From: CAYWMP01 sp964459445
GTDB taxonomy: Bacteria > Desulfobacterota > DSM-4660 > Desulfatiglandales > HGW-15
NCBI GenBank assembly: GCA_964459445.1
Contig: CAYWMP010000107.1
Location: 1 to 20,325, forward strand
Direction of reading: 5' to 3'
DNA: 20,325 bases
Below are positions 1-7,414 of this stretch, piece by piece. Made by a program: the position numbers and the translations under genes. The notes beneath the pieces were generated by a model. That model ran no database searches, had not been told where the DNA came from, and saw only the letters and a program-made list of their open reading frames with translations. Positions within the stretch are counted from its first letter, which is position 1, and each line of letters starts with the position of its first letter.

Positions 1-17
1 GATGGGAGGTGTTCAAA

Positions 18-206
18 ATGACGGAAAGATTAATGAATAGTCAATGCATGGATTCTCACGAAAATCAAACAATCGGAGCCTGTCTGCATTTGAAAAGTGG
101 CCGTACACGGATTCCCAAGGCATGCATTTACGGATACGAGTGTTGGCATTGCCTCTTTGACCAATGGCTCGACGAATTCGATGAGGGAGATAGAAAAGCA
201 GCTTAA
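18..206 (+). CDS. Small four-cysteine protein related to the N-terminal module of the next gene
   Basis: This 62-aa protein of unknown function contains one copy of a four-Cys module, C-x13-C-x5-C-x2-C-x-F-D, ending in the motif CWHCLFDQWLDEF. The same arrangement occurs twice in the N-terminal half of the next protein (265-1206), so the two are related by sequence and probably bind the same metal or Fe-S cluster (inference). I chose ATG 18 because GGGAGGT at 4-10 is a good ribosome-binding site about 7 nt upstream. The in-frame GTG at 9 lies inside that site and is unlikely to be the start. The gap to the next gene is 58 nt on the same strand, so co-transcription is likely. The gene lies at the window edge and its upstream partners are not visible. 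Confidence 0.7.
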   Translation: MTERLMNSQCMDSHENQTIGACLHLKSGRTRIPKACIYGYECWHCLFDQWLDEFDEGDRKAA

Positions 207-264
207 ACAAAATAAAGGCCATAGGAGATCGGTTTAATGTCTTATAAGGAAGGAGGAAATCAAA

Positions 265-1206
265 ATGAAAAGCCAAACACCTAGAAGCAAAAAATCACGA
301 AAAAAGAGGGTTGTGGGGTTTCAGGTTATCGAGGATGAATGTATCTGGATGAAGGCAGGGGTTGTCAACTTCCGCCTTTGCGATAATGCCTACGATTGTC
401 AGGGCTGCGCCTTTGATTTGGCGATGAAAAAGGCCATGGGAATGGCCACAGAGGGAGACGAAAATCGGCGGATCCCAGGTTGGGTGGAACATCTCAAGAA
501 AAACTATGACGGCGCATCAAGGCCCTGCCGTCACGCCTTGACCAACCGGATAAATGCTCCCAAGATCTGCACCATGAACTATGAATGCTATCACTGCCCC
601 TTTGATCAGATGCTCGATGAACTCGACTTTGAGGAACAGACCGAAGCCCCACCCTATACGCTGGCGTCGGGCTTCCGAGTCGCTGACGGATACTATTATC
701 ACATGGGTCACAGCTGGGCGCGATTCGAGCACGGAGGCCGTGTTAAGGTCGGGTTTGATGACTTTATCAACAAAGTCCTGGGCGCAGCCCAAACCATGAA
801 CCTTCCTCCTCTAGGGGCGAATTTGAAGCAAAGCGAAGTGGGCTGGACATTCGCTCGGGATGATAACCGGGCAGCGGTCCTGTCTCCTGTAACGGGAACG
901 GTTTTGGCGGTGAATCACAAAGTGGAGGATCACCCTGAAATTGCCCACGAGGATCCCTATCACCATGGTTGGCTTTTCATACTCGAACCCAAGTATCCCA
1001 AACGGAACCTGAAAGGACTTTATTTCGGAAATGAGAGTTTCAACTGGATGGAGCAAGAGGGCAATAGGCTGATGAGCCTTATGGGGCCGGATTATGAACG
1101 ACTGGCAGCCACCGGTGGTGAGGTTATGGATGATCTATACGGACACTACCCTGAGATCGGATGGAACCGCCTGGTGGGGACCTTTTTAAGAACAGAACAA
1201 ATATAG
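265..1206 (+). CDS. GcvH-like (lipoyl-fold) protein with two N-terminal four-Cys modules; lipoyl lysine absent
   Basis: The 313-aa protein starts at an ATG preceded by AAGGAGG. Residues 20-115 hold two copies of a four-Cys module (C26, C39, C45, C48 and C88, C102, C108, C111), each ending C-x2-C-x-F-D and so looking like a metal or Fe-S site. Residues about 140-310 align with glycine cleavage H protein: LPPLG, then SPVTGTVLAVN at 207-217, then HEDPYHHGWL. An ungapped alignment from the LP..G motif to the SPV motif puts D200 at the position of the lipoylated lysine (ESVKA in true GcvH), and no lysine lies nearby. The lipoyl-carrier role is therefore probably lost or changed. Canonical GcvH is about 130 aa, so this is a much larger architecture, and no glycine cleavage P or T genes are visible. 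It may be a structural or electron-transfer subunit; function unknown. Confidence 0.8.
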   Translation: MKSQTPRSKKSRKKRVVGFQVIEDECIWMKAGVVNFRLCDNAYDCQGCAFDLAMKKAMGMATEGDENRRIPGWVEHLKKNYDGASRPCRHALTNRINAPKICTMNYECYHCPFDQMLDELDFEEQTEAPPYTLASGFRVADGYYYHMGHSWARFEHGGRVKVGFDDFINKVLGAAQTMNLPPLGANLKQSEVGWTFARDDNRAAVLSPVTGTVLAVNHKVEDHPEIAHEDPYHHGWLFILEPKYPKRNLKGLYFGNESFNWMEQEGNRLMSLMGPDYERLAATGGEVMDDLYGHYPEIGWNRLVGTFLRTEQI

Positions 1207-1463
1207 TGTGTAAGAAAGTTATCACACCGTAAAGCCACTGAGGTTGCAGCGTCAGGTGCCGAGTGGTTTTCCATCGTCGCCCTCCTTGCCTTGCCATAGT
1301 CCCGCCGGAGGGGACGACGGCAGGTCAGCGGCAATGAAAAAAGACATCTTTCTCAGCGTTCTCCGTGTCTCTAGCGAAGCGGGCGGTAAAATAATACGCA
1401 CTTAACTACTTGCATTCCAAAGCGAAGACTATCCCACTTTGGGGGAAGGCATAAAGCCTTAAG
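1207..1463. other. Intergenic region between convergent genes; imperfect inverted repeat and degenerate dispersed repeat
   Basis: No coding signal is visible between the convergent GcvH-like and archaemetzincin genes. An imperfect stem can form between GTCGCCCTCC near 1276 and GGAGGGGACGAC near 1307 with a 2-nt bulge. It has no T-run, so calling it a terminator would be weak. Around 1354-1387 lies a degenerate copy of a TCTC(T/A)GCG...CTCTAGCG element that recurs in other gaps of the window (see 7347-7378 and 8523-8552). Confidence 0.4.
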
Positions 1464-2015
1464 TTAGCGCCGGCGGAAGGCGTCCCGGAGATAGGTCGTA
1501 CAGTACCGGCAATAATACATAGTTCTTTGATCGAGGTCATCGAGACTTCCCGAAAAACCCATAAGGCATTTTTGATCCGTGCAGTGGTGAAGGTCAAAGA
1601 GATGTCCCGACTCGTGCAGGGCGACCTTGGCGGCCCTCTCCAGCAGCACAGACTCGGATACAATACTGCTATCCTTGTCCATTTTTAGCCGAAAGAGCGA
1701 AACTAGAGCAACCTTACCACCCTGCATAGACTCGCCATATACATAGGTGAGAATGGGAACAAAGAGATCCACATCTAAAATTCCAATGACTTTTGAATGA
1801 TCGTGGAATTCTCTTGATTGGAGTGACTTTAGGATAACTGCAGCATCGTACTGAAGACGCCTTTTGTCCAGGGCGTATGCGGGATGCTTGTCCGGAGAAA
1901 GGATGTCGGAATCGAGGTCAAAGTTGCCAAGTATGTGCGCTGCTATGGATTTTGGGAAAATATCGGGAACCTCACCCATTGGCAAGACGGCTATGCGTGG
2001 CTTAATCTGAGTCAT
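1464..2015 (-). CDS. amzA: Archaemetzincin-type zinc metalloprotease
   Basis: The 183-aa length is normal for archaemetzincins. The zinc site is HESGHLFDLHHC (H134, E135, H138, H144), followed by C145-x4-C150, M152 (the Met-turn) and the C-terminal pair C169-x2-C172. This matches the family pattern HExxHxxGx3Cx4CxM...CxxC, in which the cysteines bind a second zinc. The glycine after the second His is replaced by D141, a departure from the classical metzincin signature. No signal peptide is visible, so the protein is probably cytoplasmic. The gene stands alone between unrelated units and is convergent with the GcvH-like gene. No strong ribosome-binding site precedes the ATG at 2015, so the exact start is less certain than the family. 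Substrate unknown. Confidence 0.88.
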   Translation of the reverse strand: MTQIKPRIAVLPMGEVPDIFPKSIAAHILGNFDLDSDILSPDKHPAYALDKRRLQYDAAVILKSLQSREFHDHSKVIGILDVDLFVPILTYVYGESMQGGKVALVSLFRLKMDKDSSIVSESVLLERAAKVALHESGHLFDLHHCTDQKCLMGFSGSLDDLDQRTMYYCRYCTTYLRDAFRRR

Positions 2016-2372
2016 AAAAACCGGGCAAATATCAGTTATTTTTGACGGGATAACAGGATTTTCTTGATGGTTTTACAATTCTGATAATCACCTAGCAAGG
2101 ATCGCTAAAAGATATATTGGGAAAATCTCTGGAAAAATAGGTGCACATATTTTTCCAGAACATTTCCCCAAATATCCCAATGATGAATCATTGGGAAGCC
2201 CGCAACGCGGGCTCTTTTGCGATCCTTTTTGCAGAAATACTATTTCTTCGAATAGTTCTCGGTGACTTTTAGCCTCGCTTTTCCTCTCTAATTCATGTTT
2301 ATCTTGTCATCCTGTCAAATGCTTTTCCATGATGAACTATCATGAAAACGAATTTTTCAGAATGTGCGATGA
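2016..2372. other. Intergenic region of about 357 bp; mostly structured inverted repeats
   Basis: No credible coding sequence is present. The left part must hold the archaemetzincin promoter (minus strand). The centre (2094-2232) is an elaborate four-way-junction structure described separately. The right part (about 2323-2348) has a weak A/T-rich hairpin, TTTTCCATGAT...ATCATGAAAA with one bulge, downstream of the response-regulator gene. It lacks a T-run on the minus strand and is at best a poor terminator. Confidence 0.5.
2094..2232 (+). ncRNA. Candidate structured small RNA (four-way junction) or MITE-like palindromic element
   Basis: Direct inspection gives a closing stem, AAGGATCGC (2097-2105) with GCGATCCTT (2219-2227), extended by AAAAG (2107-2111) pairing CTTTT (2214-2218) with one bulged base. 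It encloses three hairpins. The first, 2114-2175, has an 11-bp perfect apical part, CTGGAAAAATA (2129-2139) with TATTTTTCCAG (2148-2158), and imperfect lower pairing. The second, 2176-2195, pairs CCCAATGAT with ATCATTGGG. The third, 2197-2213, pairs AGCCCGC with GCGGGCT. Hardly any base is left unpaired at the junction. On the plus strand the closing stem is followed by TTTTT (2226-2230), as in a Rho-independent terminator. A -10-like GATAAT at 2083-2088 would start transcription near 2095, exactly at the structure; no good -35 was seen. Mobile-element origin is the main alternative. Confidence 0.45.
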
Positions 2373-3709
2373 TCATGAGGGCGTTAGTTCATACCTTTTT
2401 ATCATTCTGTGCAGGGTTACCCGATTGATATCCAGCATTCCTGCAGCATGGGTGACATTCCAATCACACTCCTCCAAGATCTGTCGAATATGATACTTTT
2501 CCATTTCTTTCAAGGTTAGAGGTTCTGCGGGGAGCAGGGATGTCCGTTCCAGGAATGAAAAATCTTCCGCCTTAAGCGTTCTGGATTTTGACAATACGAC
2601 TGCCCTCTCAACCGCATTTTCCAGTTCCCTTACATTTCCCGGCCAATTGTAGTTCTTCATTAACCTCAGGACTGCGGATGCTGCATGGTCCACCTTTTTG
2701 GCGGTCTCTATTTCTCAATGAAGTGTTGAACCAATAGGGGAATATCCTCTTTTCTCTTCCTAAGGGGAGGCATATGCATGGTGATGACATTGACCCGATA
2801 GAAAAAGTCCTCCCGGAATTTTCCCTGTGCGACTTCCCTTTCTATATCCCTCTTGGTCGCTGAAATGAGCCGAAAATCCACATCTACCGGATGCCTGTCT
2901 CCTATCTTCGTAATCTTCTTCTCTTCCAGGACGCGGAGTAGATCCACTTGCATCTTCTGGCTGATCTCTCCGATCTCATCCAAAAAAAGCGTGCCGCCGG
3001 AGACCACCTCTAAGAAACCTTTTCGCGCATGAGTGGCACCTGTGTAAGCGCCCTTTTGATGTCCAAACAGCTCGCTCTCCAGCAGGGTGTCGGGCATTGC
3101 ACCGCAATTAATGGCGATAAATGGACCCTGAGACCTTTGACTCTTTGCATGGATTGCCTTGGCCACAAGCTCTTTTCCCGTACCGGTCTCGCCGAGGATC
3201 AGAATAGATGAATCGGTCTGGGCCACCTCGGGAATCATTTCAAAAATGCGTTCCATTTCGGATGACTGACCTATGATGTTGTCAAACCGGGTGATCTCTT
3301 CCATACGACCTTTTAGATAACTATACTCCTTTGTCATTTTTCGTTGCTGTGTAATCTTTTCCATCAACAGTGAAAGCTGGTCCGGTTTGAAGGGCTTCAG
3401 CATATAATCGCTGGCCCCCAGCTTCATGGCTTGCACTGCCGAGTCGATTGAGCCATAGGCAGTGATGATAATAACAATTGTATCGGGATACTCTCCTTTC
3501 ACCCTTTCAAGGAGTTCAATGCCATTCATTTCAGGCATCTTGATGTCCACGAACAGGATCTCAAAGGGAAACCTTTCCAGCTTTTCCAAGGCCTCGTGCC
3601 CCGAAGAAGCCGTATCCACGATGTGCCCTGCTTTTTCAAACCAATGGAGTAATGATTCCCGGATGATGAGTTCATCATCCACAACCATGATGCGCATCTT
3701 ATCGTTCAT
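2373..3709 (-). CDS. NtrC-family sigma-54-dependent response regulator, frameshifted near 2711
   Basis: The receiver domain occupies residues 5-120 (D11, D12, phosphoacceptor D55 in FVDIKMPEMNG, conserved K in KPF). A sigma-54 AAA+ domain follows, with Walker A GETGTGKE, the GAFTGA loop present as GAYTGA, and Walker B GGTLFLDEIG. A Fis-type helix-turn-helix lies at the C-terminus (WNVTHAAGMLDINRVTLHRM). The frame breaks at a TAG at 2708-2710 just after HFIEK. The rest, starting ETAKKVDHAAS, continues in the next frame down to 2373. Adding one A to the AAA run at 2711-2713 restores an uninterrupted protein of about 445 aa, so a sequencing indel is as likely as a real mutation. The start at 3709 (MNDKMRIMVVDDE) is 7 nt from the assembly gap, so its ribosome-binding site is not visible. 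Its partner is the kinase upstream. Confidence 0.85.
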
Positions 3710-3715
3710 GGGTTT

Positions 3716-3815
3716 NNNNNNNNNNNNNNNNNNNNNNNNNNNNNNNNNNNNNNNNNNNNNNNNNNNNNNNNNNNNNNNNNNNNNNNNNNNNNNNNNNNNN
3801 NNNNNNNNNNNNNNN
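3716..3815. other. Assembly gap of 100 N
   Basis: Exactly 100 N were counted, the conventional length for a gap of unknown size. The kinase coding sequence enters it just after its dimerisation domain and the response regulator starts 7 nt beyond it. The missing catalytic ATPase domain alone would normally need more than 300 bp, so the true gap is longer than shown. An apparent continuous frame across the N is an artefact. Confidence 0.98.
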
Positions 3816-4981
3816 TTGATATTCTGGAGCTCCATCTTGTGGCGTGTCAGAGCGATGACCGCCGCAAGCACTTCGTTAAGGTCGACATCCTTGAAACCGA
3901 GTGCAGGTTCTCTGGAAAACGATAGAAGTCCTGAAATGATGTCCCCACATCTTTCCAACTCGCCGCACATGAGAGGGAGGAACTTGCGGAACTTCTCGAG
4001 ATCCTCCCTGTCAGGGTCTCCCTCCTCCAGTGTGTTTCGCATGAGGTGGCTGAAAGTCAGGAGTCCTTGAATGGGGTTATTGATCTCATGCACGCAACTG
4101 GCCACGAGTTTGCCCAGGGAAATCATCCGATCCTCCTGGATGAGTTTTTTGTAGTCGTCTTTTAACGTTCTGACTCGCTCCTCCCAACGCGATGAAAGCT
4201 CCTTTGTAATGTCTCTCCAAATCTCGATGATTCGAATGATGTTACCCTTGTGATCCTTAATAGGATAGGTAACCATATCGCAGAACGTGGTACCTTCGCC
4301 CGAGTCGGGATGCTCGTGGATGACATGGGAAAATTCACCCGTTCTAAGGGTCTCCACCATTGGACAACCGAGCTCCGGATGGGATACTGAACAGGGTGCG
4401 TTCAGACCGTGGGTTATTTCATAACAGTGTGCGCCGATCACTTCCATTTTCGTCTTTGCTACGGCATTCAGATAGGCCTCGTTGGCCTCTACAATGGTGA
4501 AGTCAGGTTCTAAAACCACGATTCGATCATTGGTTTGCTGGATCAGGAAATCCGACGCCATCCTTTCAAGCGCAACCTCTTGTTTTGCCGATCTCAGTTG
4601 CTGATCTATATCGTACAGTCTCCTTATGAACCTTCCGATATTGTGTTCCAGCACACCTACCCTTTCAGGTCTATTGCGTATAAGTTCCAGTAGGACCTTT
4701 CGGTTGTTTGTGAGTTCAATGATGCCATCGAGGTTTTCGATGTTGAAGAGATCCCGGAAGTTGTCCGTGGTATAGATCCCCATCTCATTGGCCAGATGTA
4801 TCCCCTCGGCATCGGGATTGGTGTCGCAGACGCCAACGAGGTTTACATTCAGATAGGGAAAAGATTCACGGCGAATAAGTTCGAGGAAGAATTTGCAGGC
4901 CTTGCCTCCACCCACGATCGCCAGGTTCACGGTTGATTTTTCGAACTCATAATTGACTGTCCCTTGCGTGCCATTTATCAT
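3816..4981 (-). CDS. Sensor histidine kinase with Rossmann-like N-terminal domain and Cys-containing PAS (C-terminus in gap)
   Basis: 388 residues are visible. Residues 17-115 look like a NAD(P)-binding Rossmann fold (VNLAIVGGGKACKFF, then VCDTNPDAEGIHLANEMGI, reminiscent of dehydrogenase N-domains). A linker helix follows. Residues 145-260 form a PAS domain with the motif C186-YEITHG...PC197...GC206-P, a cysteine pattern I recognise from PAS domains of anaerobes. The HisKA dimerisation helix carries phosphoacceptor H298 in HEINNP. The ATP-binding domain must lie in the N gap. No transmembrane segment is visible, so this is a cytoplasmic sensor, plausibly of a nucleotide or redox signal (inference). 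The ATG at 4981 has only a weak upstream GGGGCAATAGG. The cognate regulator is immediately downstream. Confidence 0.83.
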
Positions 4982-5321
4982 CAGCCTATTGCCCCACTTG
5001 ATTTGTGTTTTGCGTTTTTATCGAAATGCCGGAGCACAGCGCAATCGGCAAACAGCCCAAAGAGCCCTACGATATGATGCGGAGACGAGTCCTTACGTGA
5101 TGAGGAGTTCTACTGCTTCTGTGAGAACAGTGAGAAGAGTTGTATCGTAATCCTATAGGGTTTCGTTTTGCTAAACTGACCATAGGAGAAAAGGGATAAA
5201 GGGTCAAGGTAAAGTGAGCTATATTGTGATATCCTTAATGAGAGGTATCGCGCTTTAAAGGTAAAGGGCGGGCAAGCGCCCGCCCCTTTCAGTGACTAAT
5301 GCCAATGGTCACTGTCGGAAA
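4982..5321. other. Intergenic region of about 340 bp
   Basis: No convincing gene lies between the end of the MBL-fold gene and the start of the kinase. It contains the strong hairpin at 5266-5285 and must contain the kinase promoter. No sigma-54-type -24/-12 element was found by eye. Confidence 0.5.
5262..5290 (-). terminator. GC-rich hairpin terminator downstream of the MBL-fold gene
   Basis: GGGCGGGC (5266-5273), loop AAGC, GCCCGCCC (5278-5285) is a perfect 8-bp stem, flanked by AAA on the left and CTTT on the right. It lies 36 nt beyond the stop of the last gene of the ORP-type cluster. The T-tract on the minus strand is short, so termination strength is uncertain. Confidence 0.7.
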
Positions 5322-6365
5322 TCAACCAAAGAAAACCTCATCCCCATTCCCTACATAAAGCTTGCTCTGGGACCCATGTTTGCCTGTCCCTTGCACCACC
5401 GGATATCCCAGGTCGATCATCTTCTGAACAGCCACCAAGCCGGTGCAGTGGTTACAGGCGATCTTCCGGAAACCATATTTGCCCATGCCTTTGACAATGT
5501 GTTCACGATCAGGATTCATGGGGCCAAAGGGCGCGATATGAAGCCCGCCATAGACGCCGTACATGTTATCCCCGCCCATGATCTTTTTCTGGGCAAAGTC
5601 CGCAAACTTGATGATGCTCTGGTGGCAGCAACCGGCAACACAGACAATCCCCTTATCTTTGACATTGAAATAAAGCGATTGCTCACCCTGCACCCTGATA
5701 ACAATGGGCAGATCGAAAGCAACGGCAGCACAGCCATCATAGAGTTTGTTAATCTGTCCCGGCTTGCACTGAACGAGCTCACCCTGGTGCGGGATTCCAT
5801 TCCTCGCTCCGGGCGTTACGAACTCGGCCCCTCGCAGATAATGCATGCCTTCCGGATAAAAAGTGCTTGGAATGATAATTTTGATTTCAGGATTGTATTT
5901 CAGGACGGTTTCGAGCCCCCAGAAATGATCGAGGTGTTCATGGCTGATCATTAGAAACTCGATCTCGCGGTTCTTCAACATGTCATCAATGCCTTCCCTT
6001 TTGAAGGCCTCCTCCATGTATTCGTTGCTCCACCCCGCATCCAGGAGGAACTTGTGATGACGACCGTCTAGTGTCTCCATATCAATGAGTGTGCTACTGC
6101 CGGCCGCATTTGTAAGATCCCAGGGAATGATCCATTGACTGGTTTTTCCTCCACCTGCCTTTTTCATTTGGCCCACTAGTTTCTTAGTATCGAACCAACC
6201 CACTTCAGACACGCATTTAATTCTCAGGTTCTTGCATTGTCCGATGTCATACTTTCCACTGGCTAATGCCTCTAAGGGTTTATGAAACGCGATGCCTCCC
6301 AGGCCTAGGACGGTGCCGGCACACCCCATGGCCTTCATAAAATCCCGCCGATTCAATTCTTTCAT
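5322..6365 (-). CDS. Tat-exported metallo-beta-lactamase-fold protein (dihydropterin-RFAP synthase-like family)
   Basis: The 347-aa protein starts at an ATG with GGGGGAAATC upstream. Residues 1-35 form a twin-arginine signal (NRRDFMK at 5-11, then a hydrophobic stretch with GTVLGLGGIA). The metal site SHEHLDH supplies H142, H144, D146 and H147. Further family features are VAGCCHQ and YGGLHI, which match the branch related to 7,8-dihydropterin-6-yl-methyl-4-(ribofuranosyl)aminobenzene 5'-phosphate synthase. Members of this branch bind two zinc or iron ions and are mostly hydrolases or phosphotransferases of unknown substrate. It lies 33 nt downstream of a MinD/ferredoxin ATPase gene and is probably the last gene of that unit, so a folded periplasmic metalloprotein may be a client or partner of the cluster (inference). 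The exact reaction cannot be assigned. Confidence 0.85.
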   Translation of the reverse strand: MKELNRRDFMKAMGCAGTVLGLGGIAFHKPLEALASGKYDIGQCKNLRIKCVSEVGWFDTKKLVGQMKKAGGGKTSQWIIPWDLTNAAGSSTLIDMETLDGRHHKFLLDAGWSNEYMEEAFKREGIDDMLKNREIEFLMISHEHLDHFWGLETVLKYNPEIKIIIPSTFYPEGMHYLRGAEFVTPGARNGIPHQGELVQCKPGQINKLYDGCAAVAFDLPIVIRVQGEQSLYFNVKDKGIVCVAGCCHQSIIKFADFAQKKIMGGDNMYGVYGGLHIAPFGPMNPDREHIVKGMGKYGFRKIACNHCTGLVAVQKMIDLGYPVVQGTGKHGSQSKLYVGNGDEVFFG

Positions 6366-6398
6366 GATTTCCCCCTTGCTCTTTTAAAAGGTTAAGGT

Positions 6399-7295
6399 TT
6401 ATTCGTTCACCCCCTTTCTTTGCCTTTTATCTTGTTCAAGGTTATCCATCACCTCATCCCAGATATTGCGAATTGCTGTCCCCGTCTTATTATTTCCGTC
6501 ATATTCAAAGATGGTTTTTCCCTGAACCATGGACTCGGTAAAGGCAGTATCAAAGGGGATTCTCCCAAGCAGCTTTACGCCCCTCTCCCTGGCGGTGTTT
6601 TCAATGGTTTGAGCCTCATAGGGGTTTATGTCGAATTTATTGATGCATAGCATTGCCGGTACATTGAAATGCTCGGCAAGTTGCGAGACGCGCTCCATGT
6701 CGTGCCTTCCGGATATGGTAGGCTCCGTGACGATAAGAGCGGCGCTGGCCCCGCCGATCGAGGCGATAACCGGACATCCTATCCCGGGAGGACCATCCGT
6801 TATAATGAGCTCAAGGTGTTTCGCTTCAGCCAGTTTATTGGCTTCCTGACGGACAAGGGTTACCAGCTTACCGGAGTTTTCTTCGGCAATACCTAATCTT
6901 GCATGGACCATTGGACCGAAGCGGGAGTCGGAAATAAACCATTCCCCGCATGTCTTGTCGGGAAATCGGATAGCCTTTTCAGGACAAAAATAAACGCATA
7001 CGCCGCAGCCTTCGCATTCAATGGGAGCAACAACGAAGTCTTCTGTGATCGCATGCCAACGGCAAACCTCACGGCAGAGCCCACATTCAGTGCATACCTC
7101 AGGATCGATAATGGCCTCATGCCCTGCCTCAAATTCATGTTGTTCTTTGACATTCGGATCCATAATCAGATGGAGATCTGCTGCGTCCACATCGGCATCG
7201 CAAAGAACCATTTTTTCCGCAAGAGAGGCAAAGGCCGCCACCAGGCTGGTCTTCCCTGTTCCCCCTTTGCCGCTAATGATTACGATTTCTTTCAT
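6399..7295 (-). CDS. MinD/ParA-superfamily ATPase with inserted 2x[4Fe-4S] ferredoxin domain
   Basis: The 298-aa protein is taken from ATG 7295 (MKEIVIISGKGGTGKT); a TTG ten codons upstream is possible but unlikely. A deviant Walker A (GKGGTGKT) lies at residues 9-16. A ferredoxin insert at 66-106 has C68-x2-C71-x2-C74-x3-C78 and C94-x2-C97-x2-C100-x3-C104. The nucleotide-switch motif TDGPPGIG follows later. Paired MinD/ferredoxin ATPases of this type sit in the ORP (orange protein) gene clusters of Desulfovibrio, where they associate with the ORP complex; the family assignment rests on that known context. They probably act as ATP-driven carriers or assembly factors for metal-sulfur clusters. 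The gene is followed 33 nt later by the Tat/MBL gene and preceded 119 nt upstream by its paralogue. Confidence 0.9.
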   Translation of the reverse strand: MKEIVIISGKGGTGKTSLVAAFASLAEKMVLCDADVDAADLHLIMDPNVKEQHEFEAGHEAIIDPEVCTECGLCREVCRWHAITEDFVVAPIECEGCGVCVYFCPEKAIRFPDKTCGEWFISDSRFGPMVHARLGIAEENSGKLVTLVRQEANKLAEAKHLELIITDGPPGIGCPVIASIGGASAALIVTEPTISGRHDMERVSQLAEHFNVPAMLCINKFDINPYEAQTIENTARERGVKLLGRIPFDTAFTESMVQGKTIFEYDGNNKTGTAIRNIWDEVMDNLEQDKRQRKGVNE

Positions 7296-7346
7296 TTGTC
7301 TTTTTCTCTCGCAACTTCTCAACACCTTGGTGAAACTTTAAACCAC

Positions 7347-7378
7347 AGACTAGAGCGGACCTCCGCAGAGAAATATTC
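7347..7378. repeat. Degenerate dispersed intergenic repeat
   Basis: In the 119-bp gap between the two ATPase genes, the reverse complement reads TCTCTGCGG..., then CTCTAGTCTGTGGTTT. It resembles segments near 1354 and 8523 (TCTC.GCG...CTCTAGCG). The copies are short and diverged, so common origin is a suggestion only. Confidence 0.35.
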
Positions 7379-7414
7379 ATAATCATAATCTATCCTGTGA
7401 TCCCGCAATCCTGT

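Noticed and set aside
2323..2348. Terminator of the response-regulator gene
   Set aside because: The hairpin is A/T-rich with a bulge and lacks a T-run on the minus strand, so support is too weak to list.
2708..4981. Single hybrid histidine kinase-response regulator of 757 aa
   Set aside because: The frame crosses 100 N, the kinase lacks its ATPase domain, and the regulator has its own ATG at 3709.
5292..5954. Plus-strand open frame of 220 aa opposite the MBL-fold gene
   Set aside because: It lies wholly antisense to a gene with clear Tat and metal-binding motifs, and shows no recognisable domain.
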